From contig QMUP01000012.1 in NCBI GenBank assembly GCA_003660635.1, forward strand, positions 1 through 11,998: DNA of 11,998 nt, in the 5' to 3' direction. A program made the translations under genes and the position numbers. The first letter of the stretch is position 1; each line of letters starts with the position of its first letter. Source of the DNA: Candidatus Wolframiiraptor sp. (GTDB lineage Archaea; Thermoproteota; Nitrososphaeria_A; Caldarchaeales; Wolframiiraptoraceae). Below the pieces are notes generated by a model that saw only the letters and a program-made list of their open reading frames with translations, was not told where the DNA came from and did no database searches. This document shows positions 1 through 6,684 of the stretch, piece by piece.

Positions 1-990
<990 letters not shown>

Positions 991-1022
991 TTTTCACACC
1001 GCAGTATTGCTACAAAAAACCT

Positions 1023-1040
1023 CCTTAAAAAAGTTATAAC
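1023..1040 (-). promoter_or_regulatory. Candidate TATA region for the ABC ATPase gene
   Basis: On the minus strand this stretch contains the palindromic GTTATAAC (1033-1040) followed by TTTTTTAAGG (1023-1032). Either could serve as an archaeal TATA box, placing the transcript start roughly at 1003-1010, a short way upstream of the TTG start at 990. A GGTG stretch lies a few bases before that start and could pair weakly with 16S rRNA. The assignment rests on spacing and composition only. Confidence 0.45.
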
Positions 1041-1112
1041 AATTTCCGTCAAGAATATGCTGTAAAAATGGGTCAAATTTTGGGATTTAGGCGATAGCCG
1101 CGAGATGGCGGG

Positions 1113-1120
1113 TAAATATA
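1113..1120 (+). promoter_or_regulatory. TATA box of the PfkB kinase gene
   Basis: The sequence TAAATATA lies about 25 nt upstream of the GTG at 1139, so transcription should begin at or just after that codon. This makes the GTG either a leaderless start or part of a short leader for the TTG at 1160, which has the purine-rich AAGGAGAGG (1142-1150) 9 nt in front of it. Confidence 0.6.
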
Positions 1121-1138
1121 AGAGCTTGTATCCTCTTC

Positions 1139-2173
1139 GTGAAGGAGAGGGTCGGGGATTTGGGCGAGGAGGTTCTCGCAAGCGGTTTCATAACGGTGGA
1201 CATAATCTCCGCTGGATTAGATAAGATCCCGGAGCCTGGTGAACTCGTATTCGCCCCCCTCGGGGTGAGGATAAGGCTGGGTGGGCATCCGGGAAACGTC
1301 TCGGTTGACTTGGTTCAAATGGGCTTAGAGGCGGGAGTCGTCGGAGCGGCTGCGGCGGTCGGGAAGGACCCTATGAGGGATTTCGTAAAGAAGGTCTTAG
1401 AGTCCAAAGGGGTCACGGCCTTCCTCCAAGAAGTCGATGACGCGGAAACGGGTAAAACCGTGATATTAGTTGTGAAGAACGAAGATAGAAGGTACATTAA
1501 CGAACCCGGGGCAAACCTGCATCTAAGCTACGACTTCGTCTTGAACGCGCTTAAACGCGTCAAACCGAGGATCTTCTACATCGCGTCAGGACTGTTAGGA
1601 GATTTCGACTACAGGGTTTGGGAACTCCTTAGAGAGTGCAAGGAAAATGGGATCTTGACCGTGGTCGATCTGGTGAGACCCTTCGGAAAAGAATGGGACT
1701 TCATACATCCCGCACTCCAATACTCTGACGTACTTCACTGCAACGTCTCGGAACTCGAGGGAATCACCGGAGGCCTCGCCCTAGAGGATGGCATTAAATG
1801 GCTCGTAAAACGGGGCGTGAAGCTCCCGGTGATCAGCGACGGTGAAAGGGGGTTAACCGCCTATTTCTCAGAGCGCATAATCAGGCAACCGAGCTTCAAG
1901 GTTAACGTTGTAGATCCGACTGGAGCTGGCGATGCCTTATGCGCCGGAATAGTGTACAAGCTCCTCATGTCAGCGCGTTCGGGGAAGCGTTTAGAGGACT
2001 TATCACTTGAAGAGGTAGTAGATATGCTCCTATACGGGCAAGCATCTGGAGCAGCATGCGTAGAGGAGATAGGAACCACCCCCGGAGTGACCGCGAAAAG
2101 AATTCGGGAGATCTTGGAAGAACAATCAGAGAGGGTGATGAGTCAGATGAGAATCGAAGAGATGAAAGATTAA
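1139..2173 (+). CDS. PfkB-family (ribokinase-like) carbohydrate or nucleoside kinase
   Basis: This is an ATP-dependent kinase of the ribokinase fold that phosphorylates a hydroxymethyl group of a sugar or nucleoside in the cytoplasm. The C-terminal signature DPTGAGD lies at residues 259-265, with Asp265 the expected catalytic base and the GAG the anion hole. An N-terminal substrate motif GGHPGN is at 48-53 and the NxxE motif (N202, E205), linked to magnesium and phosphate binding, is intact. At 344 codons it is somewhat longer than the usual 300-330, with a charged C-terminal tail. The listed start is GTG 1139; TTG 1160 is a strong rival because it has a Shine-Dalgarno-like sequence and removes seven non-conserved residues. 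The gene diverges from the sugar ABC ATPase, suggesting shared substrate use. Sequence alone does not separate ribokinase, fructokinase, KDG kinase or nucleoside kinase activity. Confidence 0.92.
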   Translation: MKERVGDLGEEVLASGFITVDIISAGLDKIPEPGELVFAPLGVRIRLGGHPGNVSVDLVQMGLEAGVVGAAAAVGKDPMRDFVKKVLESKGVTAFLQEVDDAETGKTVILVVKNEDRRYINEPGANLHLSYDFVLNALKRVKPRIFYIASGLLGDFDYRVWELLRECKENGILTVVDLVRPFGKEWDFIHPALQYSDVLHCNVSELEGITGGLALEDGIKWLVKRGVKLPVISDGERGLTAYFSERIIRQPSFKVNVVDPTGAGDALCAGIVYKLLMSARSGKRLEDLSLEEVVDMLLYGQASGAACVEEIGTTPGVTAKRIREILEEQSERVMSQMRIEEMKD

Positions 2174-2275
2174 AATTTTAGAAAGAAAAGGACCCGCCTC
2201 TAGGAGAAAAACGTAAAAAATACTGTTGTGCCCCTTTTTCCTGGGCATACTCCCTGTCAAGTTTTCTTCCGAGTT

Positions 2276-2283
2276 GGAGGTGA
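2276..2283 (+). promoter_or_regulatory. Shine-Dalgarno site fixing the UPF0147 start
   Basis: GGAGGTGA is a near-perfect complement of the archaeal 16S rRNA 3' end and lies 4 nt before the TTG at 2288. It argues for that TTG over the ATG at 2228, which would add 20 residues (PLFPGHTPCQVFF and onward) unlike the family's usual N-terminus. Confidence 0.75.
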
Positions 2284-2287
2284 GAGT

Positions 2288-2572
2288 TTGGCAGAAGCTA
2301 CCAATCAAAGTTGGGAGGAAAGGAGGCAAAACGTCGTGCAAATTCTAGAATCAATAGCAAATGACGTATCCACTCCGAGAAACATCAGGAGGGTTGCGAA
2401 GGCCGCTGCGGATGCGCTATTTGATGAGCGATATAAGCCCGCGGTTAGGGCGGCGAACGCGATAGAGATGATCGAGGAGATAATGAATGATCCTAATCTC
2501 CCAGTTTTCACCAGAACTCAACTCTGGATGGCCATCTCAATCCTTGAAACCATAAGATCTTCTCCAGATTAA
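2288..2572 (+). CDS. UPF0147 family protein (conserved archaeal, unknown function)
   Basis: The 94-residue product matches the archaeal UPF0147 family in sequence style and length (about 90 residues). The conserved run includes TPRNIRRVAKAAADAL, then AVRAANAIEMIEEI, then DPNLPVFTRTQLW and a final LETI. It is predicted to be all-helical, soluble and without signal peptide or membrane segment. No biochemical role is assigned to the family that I know of, so none is claimed. The TTG start is chosen because of the strong ribosome binding site before it. An AT-rich stretch around 2213-2222 could be its TATA box. The gene is followed by a 94 nt gap and a winged-helix gene on the same strand; a T-rich element in that gap suggests the two are transcribed separately. 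Confidence 0.88.
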   Translation: MAEATNQSWEERRQNVVQILESIANDVSTPRNIRRVAKAAADALFDERYKPAVRAANAIEMIEEIMNDPNLPVFTRTQLWMAISILETIRSSPD

Positions 2573-2666
2573 TCACGGGATAATCTCCAAGTATAACCCT
2601 CACGCGGAGGAATCCTACTTCACTTTTTAAAGAATAAATTCTCAAACTTAACGGCGGTTAACGAGT

Positions 2667-3128
2667 ATGGATCTCCGGCGAAGCAGGAAACGCATCAAGT
2701 TCGAGATGACCGATGAAAATGGGGACAAAGTGGTCGTGATATTCGAGGGGAAATTGAGTAGGGAGAAGCTGCTACAGATGGCGGATCTAATGGAGCTTTA
2801 CGGCGGACTTTCATCGGAGGAACAACCAGAAGAATACTACTACGAGAACAGCAAGCTGGCTAAATTGGCTAGGGTCATCGCGAAATACTTTCCATTTGGA
2901 TACTTTACCTCCCGCGATGTCTTAGAAGCATATATGACCGAATACAGGGAACCGATATCACTGAGCACCGTATCCACGTATCTAACCAGACTATCGGAGC
3001 GTGGATACCTTGAACGCGGTAAATCCGGAAACATCATCCGGTATAGGCTTACACAACCCCGCGTATCCGCCGAAAGAGGTGATATGACTTCGAGAATACG
3101 CGGCTATCACCTTGACACAGGACTTTAG
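2667..3128 (+). CDS. Winged helix-turn-helix protein with N-terminal beta domain
   Basis: The 153-residue protein has two parts. Residues 9-28 form a probable beta hairpin (IKFEMTDENGDKVVVIFEG), followed by a helix to about residue 47 and an acidic linker with a tyrosine run near 57-59. Residues 62-130 look like a winged helix: a first helix (SKLAKLARVIAKYF), a recognition helix around PISLSTVSTYLTRLSERGY and a wing near GKSGNIIRYRL. The tail is basic. This suggests a DNA-binding, possibly transcriptional, protein; I do not recognise a named family. ATG 2667 follows a T-rich TATA candidate (CTTTTTAAAG, 2623-2632) by about 40 nt. It lies just upstream of two further small genes on the same strand, the second of which also carries a winged helix, so the three may work together. 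Confidence 0.75.
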   Translation: MDLRRSRKRIKFEMTDENGDKVVVIFEGKLSREKLLQMADLMELYGGLSSEEQPEEYYYENSKLAKLARVIAKYFPFGYFTSRDVLEAYMTEYREPISLSTVSTYLTRLSERGYLERGKSGNIIRYRLTQPRVSAERGDMTSRIRGYHLDTGL

Positions 3129-3180
3129 ATCGGGAAAACTCATTAGTCTACAAAAATGTATAACCCACAAGGGGCGGGGA

Positions 3181-3579
3181 ATGAGAAAAGCCGTTAAGGA
3201 ATTTTTGCGGAAATCAGGCTTCAAAATCCCGGATGAGAAGGCCTTAAAGGCCCTGTTAAAATTATCTTCCCTAACCGAGCCACAGCTTGAAGTTCTCTTA
3301 ATAGAAACGGCTTCCACAAGTGCGGGGATGAAATTGACTTTTCGCGAGAAGGCGAAGATCCGCGGCGTGGCGAAAGGCGCCTATGCCAGAACCCTGCGAC
3401 AGGCGATCGAGAACATCAAAAAGAGCATCTTCACGATCTTCCTCCTGAAATATCTGGGAGTAATAGGCGACGAGGCGATTTCCTCGATCCTCGAGGCCGC
3501 GGAGATGCTCAATCAAGGAAAGCTTACCGACTCCTTAACCTTGATAAATGACGTGATGTTAAGTGACATCACAAGATAG
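3181..3579 (+). CDS. Conserved-looking helical protein of unknown function
   Basis: I do not recognise this 132-residue product. It appears almost entirely alpha-helical, with no signal peptide. The most distinctive stretch is residues 53-95: a basic segment TFREKAKIRGVAKGAYARTL, then a helix with IENIKKSIFTIFLLKYLGVI. The first part could be a helix-turn-helix-like DNA-contact region, and the second is hydrophobic enough to be a dimer or membrane-surface helix, but neither is certain. ATG 3181 is preferred because of the purine-rich GGGGCGGGGA directly before it; an in-frame TTG at 3112 would add 23 residues and overlap the upstream gene. The stop codon overlaps the strong ribosome binding site of the next gene, so the two are probably cotranscribed and translated together. 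Confidence 0.65.
   Translation: MRKAVKEFLRKSGFKIPDEKALKALLKLSSLTEPQLEVLLIETASTSAGMKLTFREKAKIRGVAKGAYARTLRQAIENIKKSIFTIFLLKYLGVIGDEAISSILEAAEMLNQGKLTDSLTLINDVMLSDITR
3553..3572 (+). repeat. 7-bp perfect inverted repeat before the membrane winged-helix gene
   Basis: GTGATGT (3553-3559) and ACATCAC (3566-3572) are perfect inverted copies separated by 6 nt. They lie inside the end of one gene and just before the ribosome binding site of the next. They could form a small RNA hairpin or a dyad for a dimeric regulator, or be chance. The right half belongs to a 14-nt sequence that recurs near 3954-3967. Confidence 0.4.
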
Positions 3580-3583
3580 GAGG
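3578..3583 (+). promoter_or_regulatory. Shine-Dalgarno site fixing the GTG start at 3592
   Basis: AGGAGG overlaps the last two bases of the preceding stop codon and lies 8 nt before GTG 3592. It supports that non-ATG start and translational coupling with the upstream gene. Confidence 0.8.
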
Positions 3584-3591
3584 CGGCCGAC

Positions 3592-3969
3592 GTGGCGCAG
3601 CAGCTCATCACGTTAACATTATTCTTCATAGCGCTCTTCGCGCTCCAAACAGCGCTCTTCACATATCTCCTCCTCAAGCTAAAGAAATCCGTAAAATCGA
3701 TCGAGAAGCCGCCGATTATTAAGGAGCGCCGCTACGAGTTTGAAGAGATCTCCGAAAGCGTGTTAAGAATATTAAGGGAATTGAGGTCCAGCGGCCCGCT
3801 GAGCGCCCGAGAGATAAGTAAGCGTCTCGGACTGAGTAGGGAGCACACCGCTAGGACGCTTAAGAAAATGGTTGAAGAGGGTTTCCTGATAAGGGAGGGT
3901 AAGCCCTATCGCTATAAGGTCACGGAACTCGGCTCCGAGGTCCTGAGGTCACATGACATCACAGGATGA
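3592..3969 (+). CDS. Membrane-anchored winged helix-turn-helix regulator
   Basis: The 125-residue protein begins with a hydrophobic helix (about residues 4-28, LITLTLFFIALFALQTALFT and onward), followed by a lysine-rich boundary LKLKKSVK. By the positive-inside rule the rest should face the cytoplasm. Residues 50-118 form a MarR/ArsR-like winged helix: SVLRILRELRSSG, then the helix-turn-helix SAREISKRLGLSREHTARTLKKMVE and a wing EGFLIREGKPYRYKVTELG. It probably binds DNA from the membrane, perhaps transmitting a surface signal or tethering chromatin; the function is inferred. The GTG start is fixed by the AGGAGG 8 nt upstream. It is coupled to the helical protein gene before it. Membrane-tethered winged-helix proteins are known in archaea, but I cannot place this one in a named family. 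Confidence 0.8.
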   Translation: MAQQLITLTLFFIALFALQTALFTYLLLKLKKSVKSIEKPPIIKERRYEFEEISESVLRILRELRSSGPLSAREISKRLGLSREHTARTLKKMVEEGFLIREGKPYRYKVTELGSEVLRSHDITG

Positions 3970-4033
3970 CAGCGGGGACCCTCGGCCGGAAAACACGCGA
4001 AGAATTCATTAGCTCGCAGGTCGAAAACCATAG

Positions 4034-4093
4034 TCGGCTGTGATGAGGCATAGGGACCCAGATCTGTGAAGATACCTGGGGTACCTGAGCCTC
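4034..4093 (+). ncRNA. C/D box guide sRNA (2'-O-methylation guide)
   Basis: All parts of an archaeal C/D sRNA are present in order. They are C box GTGATGA (4040-4046), a 12-nt guide (4047-4058), degenerate D' box CAGA (4059-4062), a 3-nt linker, C' box GTGAAGA (4066-4072), a second 12-nt guide (4073-4084) and D box CTGA (4085-4088). GGC (4036-4038) and GCC (4089-4091) can close the terminal stem. Both box-to-box spacers are exactly 12 nt, the typical archaeal spacing for L7Ae/Nop5/fibrillarin assembly. The D' guide complements GGUCCCUAU, which I recall as E. coli 23S rRNA 2607-2615; the fifth-nucleotide rule would then place the methyl group at the equivalent of C2611. The D guide predicts the target GUACCCCAGGUA, not identified. 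No convincing promoter is seen; AATTCATTAG (4002-4011) is a weak TATA candidate. Confidence 0.75.
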
Positions 4094-4103
4094 CTTCTTT
4101 AAC

Positions 4104-4113
4104 CCTTTTTAAG
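4104..4113 (+). promoter_or_regulatory. TATA box of the aIF1A gene, possibly also the sRNA terminator
   Basis: CCTTTTTAAG lies about 27 nt upstream of ATG 4138, the spacing expected for a leaderless transcript starting at or next to the ATG. The T-run begins about 14 nt after the C/D sRNA terminal stem, so the same bases could also release the sRNA transcript. No Shine-Dalgarno sequence precedes the ATG. Confidence 0.6.
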
Positions 4114-4137
4114 AGGACATGGATTCTATAAGATAGT

Positions 4138-4470
4138 ATGGGAAAGAGGAAGATCGTCTCGGAACCCGATGAGCTCGAGGAGCTCGTTGAGCCGGGGCCA
4201 GACGACGTATACGGGGTAGTGGTCAAGATGTACGGCAACGACAGGGTTCTAGTCGAGTGCAGCGACGGGAAGAGGAGGCTATGTAGGATCAGGGGTCAGC
4301 TCAGGAGGAGGATCTGGATCCGTGAAGGCGACTTAGTCTTAGTAAGCCCCTGGGATTTCCAGCGAGATACCCGGGGAGACATCTGGTGGAGGTTCACCAA
4401 GGGCCAAGCCCTAAAGCTCGCGGAGCGCGGTGTGCTCCCTGATTTCCTCAAGGAGAAGATTTCAGCCTAA
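4138..4470 (+). CDS. eif1A: Translation initiation factor aIF1A
   Basis: This factor binds the A site of the small ribosomal subunit during initiation and helps scanning and start-site selection with aIF1 and aIF2. The 110-residue protein has the S1-like OB fold of the eIF1A family. Strands VYGVVVKMYGNDRVLVECSDG (24-44) lead to the conserved KRRLCRIRGQLRRRIWI core (45-61) and REGDLVLVSPWDFQ (62-75), then the C-terminal WWRFTKGQALKLAERG helix region. The short acidic N-terminal tail is typical. The start ATG fits a leaderless transcript from the TATA box at 4104-4113. It heads a same-strand series with RIO1 kinase and a KH protein, a grouping common in archaea and devoted to small-subunit assembly and initiation. 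Confidence 0.97.
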   Translation: MGKRKIVSEPDELEELVEPGPDDVYGVVVKMYGNDRVLVECSDGKRRLCRIRGQLRRRIWIREGDLVLVSPWDFQRDTRGDIWWRFTKGQALKLAERGVLPDFLKEKISA

Positions 4471-4482
4471 GAATTTTCAAAG

Positions 4483-4512
4483 CTTTTTAGTGGCTGAGAC
4501 CCCTTATCTCAG
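4483..4512 (+). promoter_or_regulatory. RIO1 promoter with an inverted repeat between TATA and start
   Basis: CTTTTTAG (4483-4490) is a TATA-like box about 30 nt upstream of TTG 4518. Between it and the probable start lies CTGAGA (4494-4499), 7 nt, then TCTCAG (4507-4512), a perfect 6-bp inverted repeat placed where a repressor could block transcription. The T-runs here also follow the aIF1A stop codon and may end that transcript. Confidence 0.4.
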
Positions 4513-4517
4513 AGAGT

Positions 4518-5333
4518 TTGGTCGATGAAGATAAGATCGAGAAGAAGCTGAGGGTCAGGGAATACCGCTATGAACGCGAGCAGAGATTTCTGAGGAAGCG
4601 GTCGGAGCTAAATGAAGTACTAGAAGAAGTATTCGACAAACAGACCCTAATGACCCTTTACGAGCTCATGAACAGGAAGCTCATCAAGGATTTTTATGGG
4701 GTAGTCAGCGCCGGAAAAGAATCTAGGATCTACTACGCGAAAGGTGAAAAGGATGAGGATCTCGCCGTTAAGATATACCTGATAACCAGCGCCGAGTTCA
4801 AGAAGACCAGAGCCATGTATACGGCCTATGACCCGAGATTTCAACGGATCCCCAGGGACTTTAGGGACTTCATCTACCTTTGGGCGAGGAGGGAATTCAA
4901 GAACCTAGAGGCGGCATATGATGCGGGAGTACCCGTTCCGAAACCATACTTTGTTCGCCGAAATGTCCTTGGGATGGCATTCATAGGCGAGGATGGGAAA
5001 CGTTATCCGCTGTTAAATGAGATAACACTTGAAACCGAGACCTATGCCAAGATCTATTCACAGGTAATCGACGCGGTCAAGAAACTCTATCGCGGCGCAA
5101 ATCTTATTCACGGCGATCTAAGCGAATACAACATCTTCATCACGCCGGATGATAGAATAATCCTAATCGATTTATCTCAGGCCGTGAGGGTCGAGCAACC
5201 CGTCGCCGATCAACTCCTCTTAAGAGATCTCAAGAATATCACGAGGTTCTTCGGGAAGATGGGGGTCGAGGTCTCGGATCCTGAGCTTCTCTTCGAGGAA
5301 ATAACCGGGAGAAAACCATTTGAGGTCTCGTAA
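4518..5333 (+). CDS. rio1: RIO1-type atypical serine protein kinase/ATPase
   Basis: RIO1 acts late in maturation of the small ribosomal subunit, using ATP binding and turnover to leave the particle. The 271-residue protein has the RIO1 order of motifs: ATP-loop SAGKESRIY (64-72; family consensus STGKEA), catalytic lysine in LAVKIY (Lys85), the catalytic loop HGDLSEYN (198-205, Asp200 and Asn205) and the metal-binding IDLSQ (Asp218). The N-terminal charged helix region is RIO1-like, and the winged helix of RIO2 is absent. The reading frame begins with a TTG at 4518, which fits the promoter just upstream; no in-frame ATG occurs before residue 45. It lies 47 nt after aIF1A and 46 nt before the KH gene. 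The family assignment is very firm; the in vivo substrate is not deducible. Confidence 0.96.
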   Translation: MVDEDKIEKKLRVREYRYEREQRFLRKRSELNEVLEEVFDKQTLMTLYELMNRKLIKDFYGVVSAGKESRIYYAKGEKDEDLAVKIYLITSAEFKKTRAMYTAYDPRFQRIPRDFRDFIYLWARREFKNLEAAYDAGVPVPKPYFVRRNVLGMAFIGEDGKRYPLLNEITLETETYAKIYSQVIDAVKKLYRGANLIHGDLSEYNIFITPDDRIILIDLSQAVRVEQPVADQLLLRDLKNITRFFGKMGVEVSDPELLFEEITGRKPFEVS

Positions 5334-5379
5334 ATAATTATTAGATCGGGTTATCGGAGCCGGAAAAGGTGGATAGACC

Positions 5380-5943
5380 ATGTCCTACTTCATGGTCACG
5401 ATCCCAAAAGAACGGGTCGGCGTCCTAATAGGCCCGCAGGGATCCGTGAAGAAGAAGATCGAGGAAACGCTAGGCGTGAAACTCACGATTGACAGCGCCG
5501 ATGGATCTGTTAAGATCGAGCTCGCCAAGCCCCCAGAGGAAGGCGGAGACCCAGTCGCGCTCTTCAAGGCCAGAGACGTAGTCCAAGCAATAGGCAGGGG
5601 ATTTTCTCCGGAGAGGGCCTTCAAGCTATTTGAGGACGGCGTGGTGTTAAGCGTAATCGACATAACCGACTACATTAAACCGAGCAGGAACAACCTCGTG
5701 AGGGTTAGGGCGAGATTGATCGGAAGAGAGGGAAAAACGAGAAAGATAATCGAGGAAACAACCCACACCTACGTCTCGATCTACGGCGACACGGTCTCCA
5801 TAATAGGAGAAGACGAAGACGTAAAGGCCGCCGAAGAAGCCGTAATAGACATAATCAACGGAGCACCCCACCCAGCAATCTACAAAAAACTAAACGAATA
5901 CGCAAGACTGAGGAAACTCGGAAGACTGAGACCAGGAATCTAG
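5380..5943 (+). CDS. Two-KH-domain RNA-binding protein, archaeal Dim2/Pno1 (Krr1) homologue
   Basis: In eukaryotes Pno1/Dim2 binds the 3' end of pre-18S rRNA and guides methylation and cleavage there; the archaeal relative is taken to act in 16S rRNA maturation with RIO1. The 187-residue protein holds two KH domains. The first has GVLIGPQGSVKKKIEE (14-29) with the GxxG loop GPQG, and the second has RLIGREGKTRKIIEE (112-126) with GREG. A basic tail (KKLNEYARLRKLGRLRPG) closes the protein. ATG 5380 is preceded by AAAGGTGGAT, a weak Shine-Dalgarno sequence, and by the AT-rich AAATAATTATTA near 5334, which could carry a promoter of its own. Placement directly after RIO1 matches a known functional partnership. 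The family call is strong; which step it governs is inferred. Confidence 0.94.
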   Translation: MSYFMVTIPKERVGVLIGPQGSVKKKIEETLGVKLTIDSADGSVKIELAKPPEEGGDPVALFKARDVVQAIGRGFSPERAFKLFEDGVVLSVIDITDYIKPSRNNLVRVRARLIGREGKTRKIIEETTHTYVSIYGDTVSIIGEDEDVKAAEEAVIDIINGAPHPAIYKKLNEYARLRKLGRLRPGI

Positions 5944-5964
5944 CAGCCGATTCTTTAATGTGAG

Positions 5965-5975
5965 AAAATATAATA
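5965..5975 (+). promoter_or_regulatory. TATA box of the nucleotidyltransferase gene
   Basis: AAAATATAATA is the clearest TATA-like element in this part of the window. A transcript starting about 26 nt on, near 5996, would have a leader of roughly 15-25 nt before GTG 6012 or ATG 6021. It suggests that the gene is transcribed independently of the ribosome-assembly genes before it. Confidence 0.6.
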
Positions 5976-6011
5976 CTCCGCCGATCCCATATCTTCGTTG
6001 TTGAAGTTTGA

Positions 6012-6401
6012 GTGGAGAATATGTCAGCAAGCTTAAGAGGAGGGCGCACAGGGTTGTCAAGCTGGGTTAGCTATCACTTTGAACACCTTAGAAGGTGGAG
6101 GGAGTACGCTGAAAAGATCGCCAAGGCCGCCAGGGAGATCCTCGGCGAGGTCGATGTATATGTCATCGGAGGGGTCGCCGAGAACAGAACCACGATTTAC
6201 AGCGACATAGATATCCTGATAGTCGTGAAGGGCGAGAGGCTTAGAGACGAAAGAAAGAAACTCCGCATCAAGATACTCGAAAGAGCGATAGACGTTCACG
6301 GGCTACCGTGGGACGCCCCCGTAGAACTACACATCGCCAACGAAAAGCGAGCAGAAGAGTATCTACGCCTCGCCAAAGAAGCCATCAAAATCAATCCTTA
6401 A
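6012..6401 (+). CDS. Minimal nucleotidyltransferase (MNT-type, Pol beta superfamily)
   Basis: The 129-residue protein carries the polymerase-beta-type signature: GG at residues 53-54, ten residues later SDID with metal ligands Asp65 and Asp67, and a third acidic residue probably Glu105 in PVELHI. This is the whole catalytic core and nothing more, as in MNT proteins, which transfer a nucleotide (often AMP) to protein or RNA. Most MNT genes sit beside a HEPN gene in a toxin-antitoxin pair, where MNT AMPylates the HEPN RNase. Here no HEPN open frame is visible on either side, so the enzyme may be an orphan or have a distant partner. The start is GTG 6012, directly after an in-frame stop; ATG 6021 is an alternative three codons in. 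The catalytic family is well supported; the target is unknown. Confidence 0.85.
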   Translation: MENMSASLRGGRTGLSSWVSYHFEHLRRWREYAEKIAKAAREILGEVDVYVIGGVAENRTTIYSDIDILIVVKGERLRDERKKLRIKILERAIDVHGLPWDAPVELHIANEKRAEEYLRLAKEAIKINP

Positions 6402-6684
6402 CCACGTTCTCTTCAAAGCGAAAAACCTGTAGTAGATTTTCTAAAGGAAGTGTACTATGTTTAACTTCAGGCTTACGTCTCATGGAATGTGGATGCTGCT
6501 TAGTAGTGAGATATCGGCTAAATAACTTGGCTGAAAATCCTTCAAAGGGAGCTGATCTACAAAAAGCTAAAACGAATGCGTAGATCATGAGTAAACTTAC
6601 TATTATCAAACAATCGCGAAAAATTTTCCGAATCTAAAAATAACAAAAAGATTTGTGTTGAAGGGATTAGTTTTCTCTAGGTCG
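6402..6684. other. AT-rich convergent gap without a recognisable gene
   Basis: The stretch lies between the converging nucleotidyltransferase and pilin genes. Its right half is AT-rich compared with neighbouring genes. The only long open frame runs out of the nucleotidyltransferase in another frame, is arginine-, serine- and cysteine-rich without domain features, and is not believed. No HEPN-like remnant, tRNA or C/D box RNA was found by eye. Confidence 0.5.
6636..6649 (-). terminator. Candidate T-run terminator of the pilin gene
   Basis: Read on the minus strand this is two T5 runs separated by four bases, beginning about 36 nt after the pilin stop codon. Archaeal termination often occurs at such T-runs without a hairpin. 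Confidence 0.5.

Noticed and set aside
2136..2160. C-box-like GTGATGA near the end of the kinase gene
   Set aside because: No D box, second C-type box or closing stem follows at the right spacing. Other TGATGA matches on both strands (for example 9431 and 10045) also lie inside genes without partner boxes.
3112..3180. Upstream extension of the helical protein to TTG 3112
   Set aside because: It would overlap the end of the winged-helix gene and adds a segment without conserved character; ATG 3181 has a purine-rich site directly before it.
6308..6583. 91-codon open frame running from inside the nucleotidyltransferase into the gap
   Set aside because: It overlaps the clear gene by 94 nt in another frame and is rich in Arg, Ser and Cys with no domain features. 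No HEPN signature was seen, so it is taken as chance.
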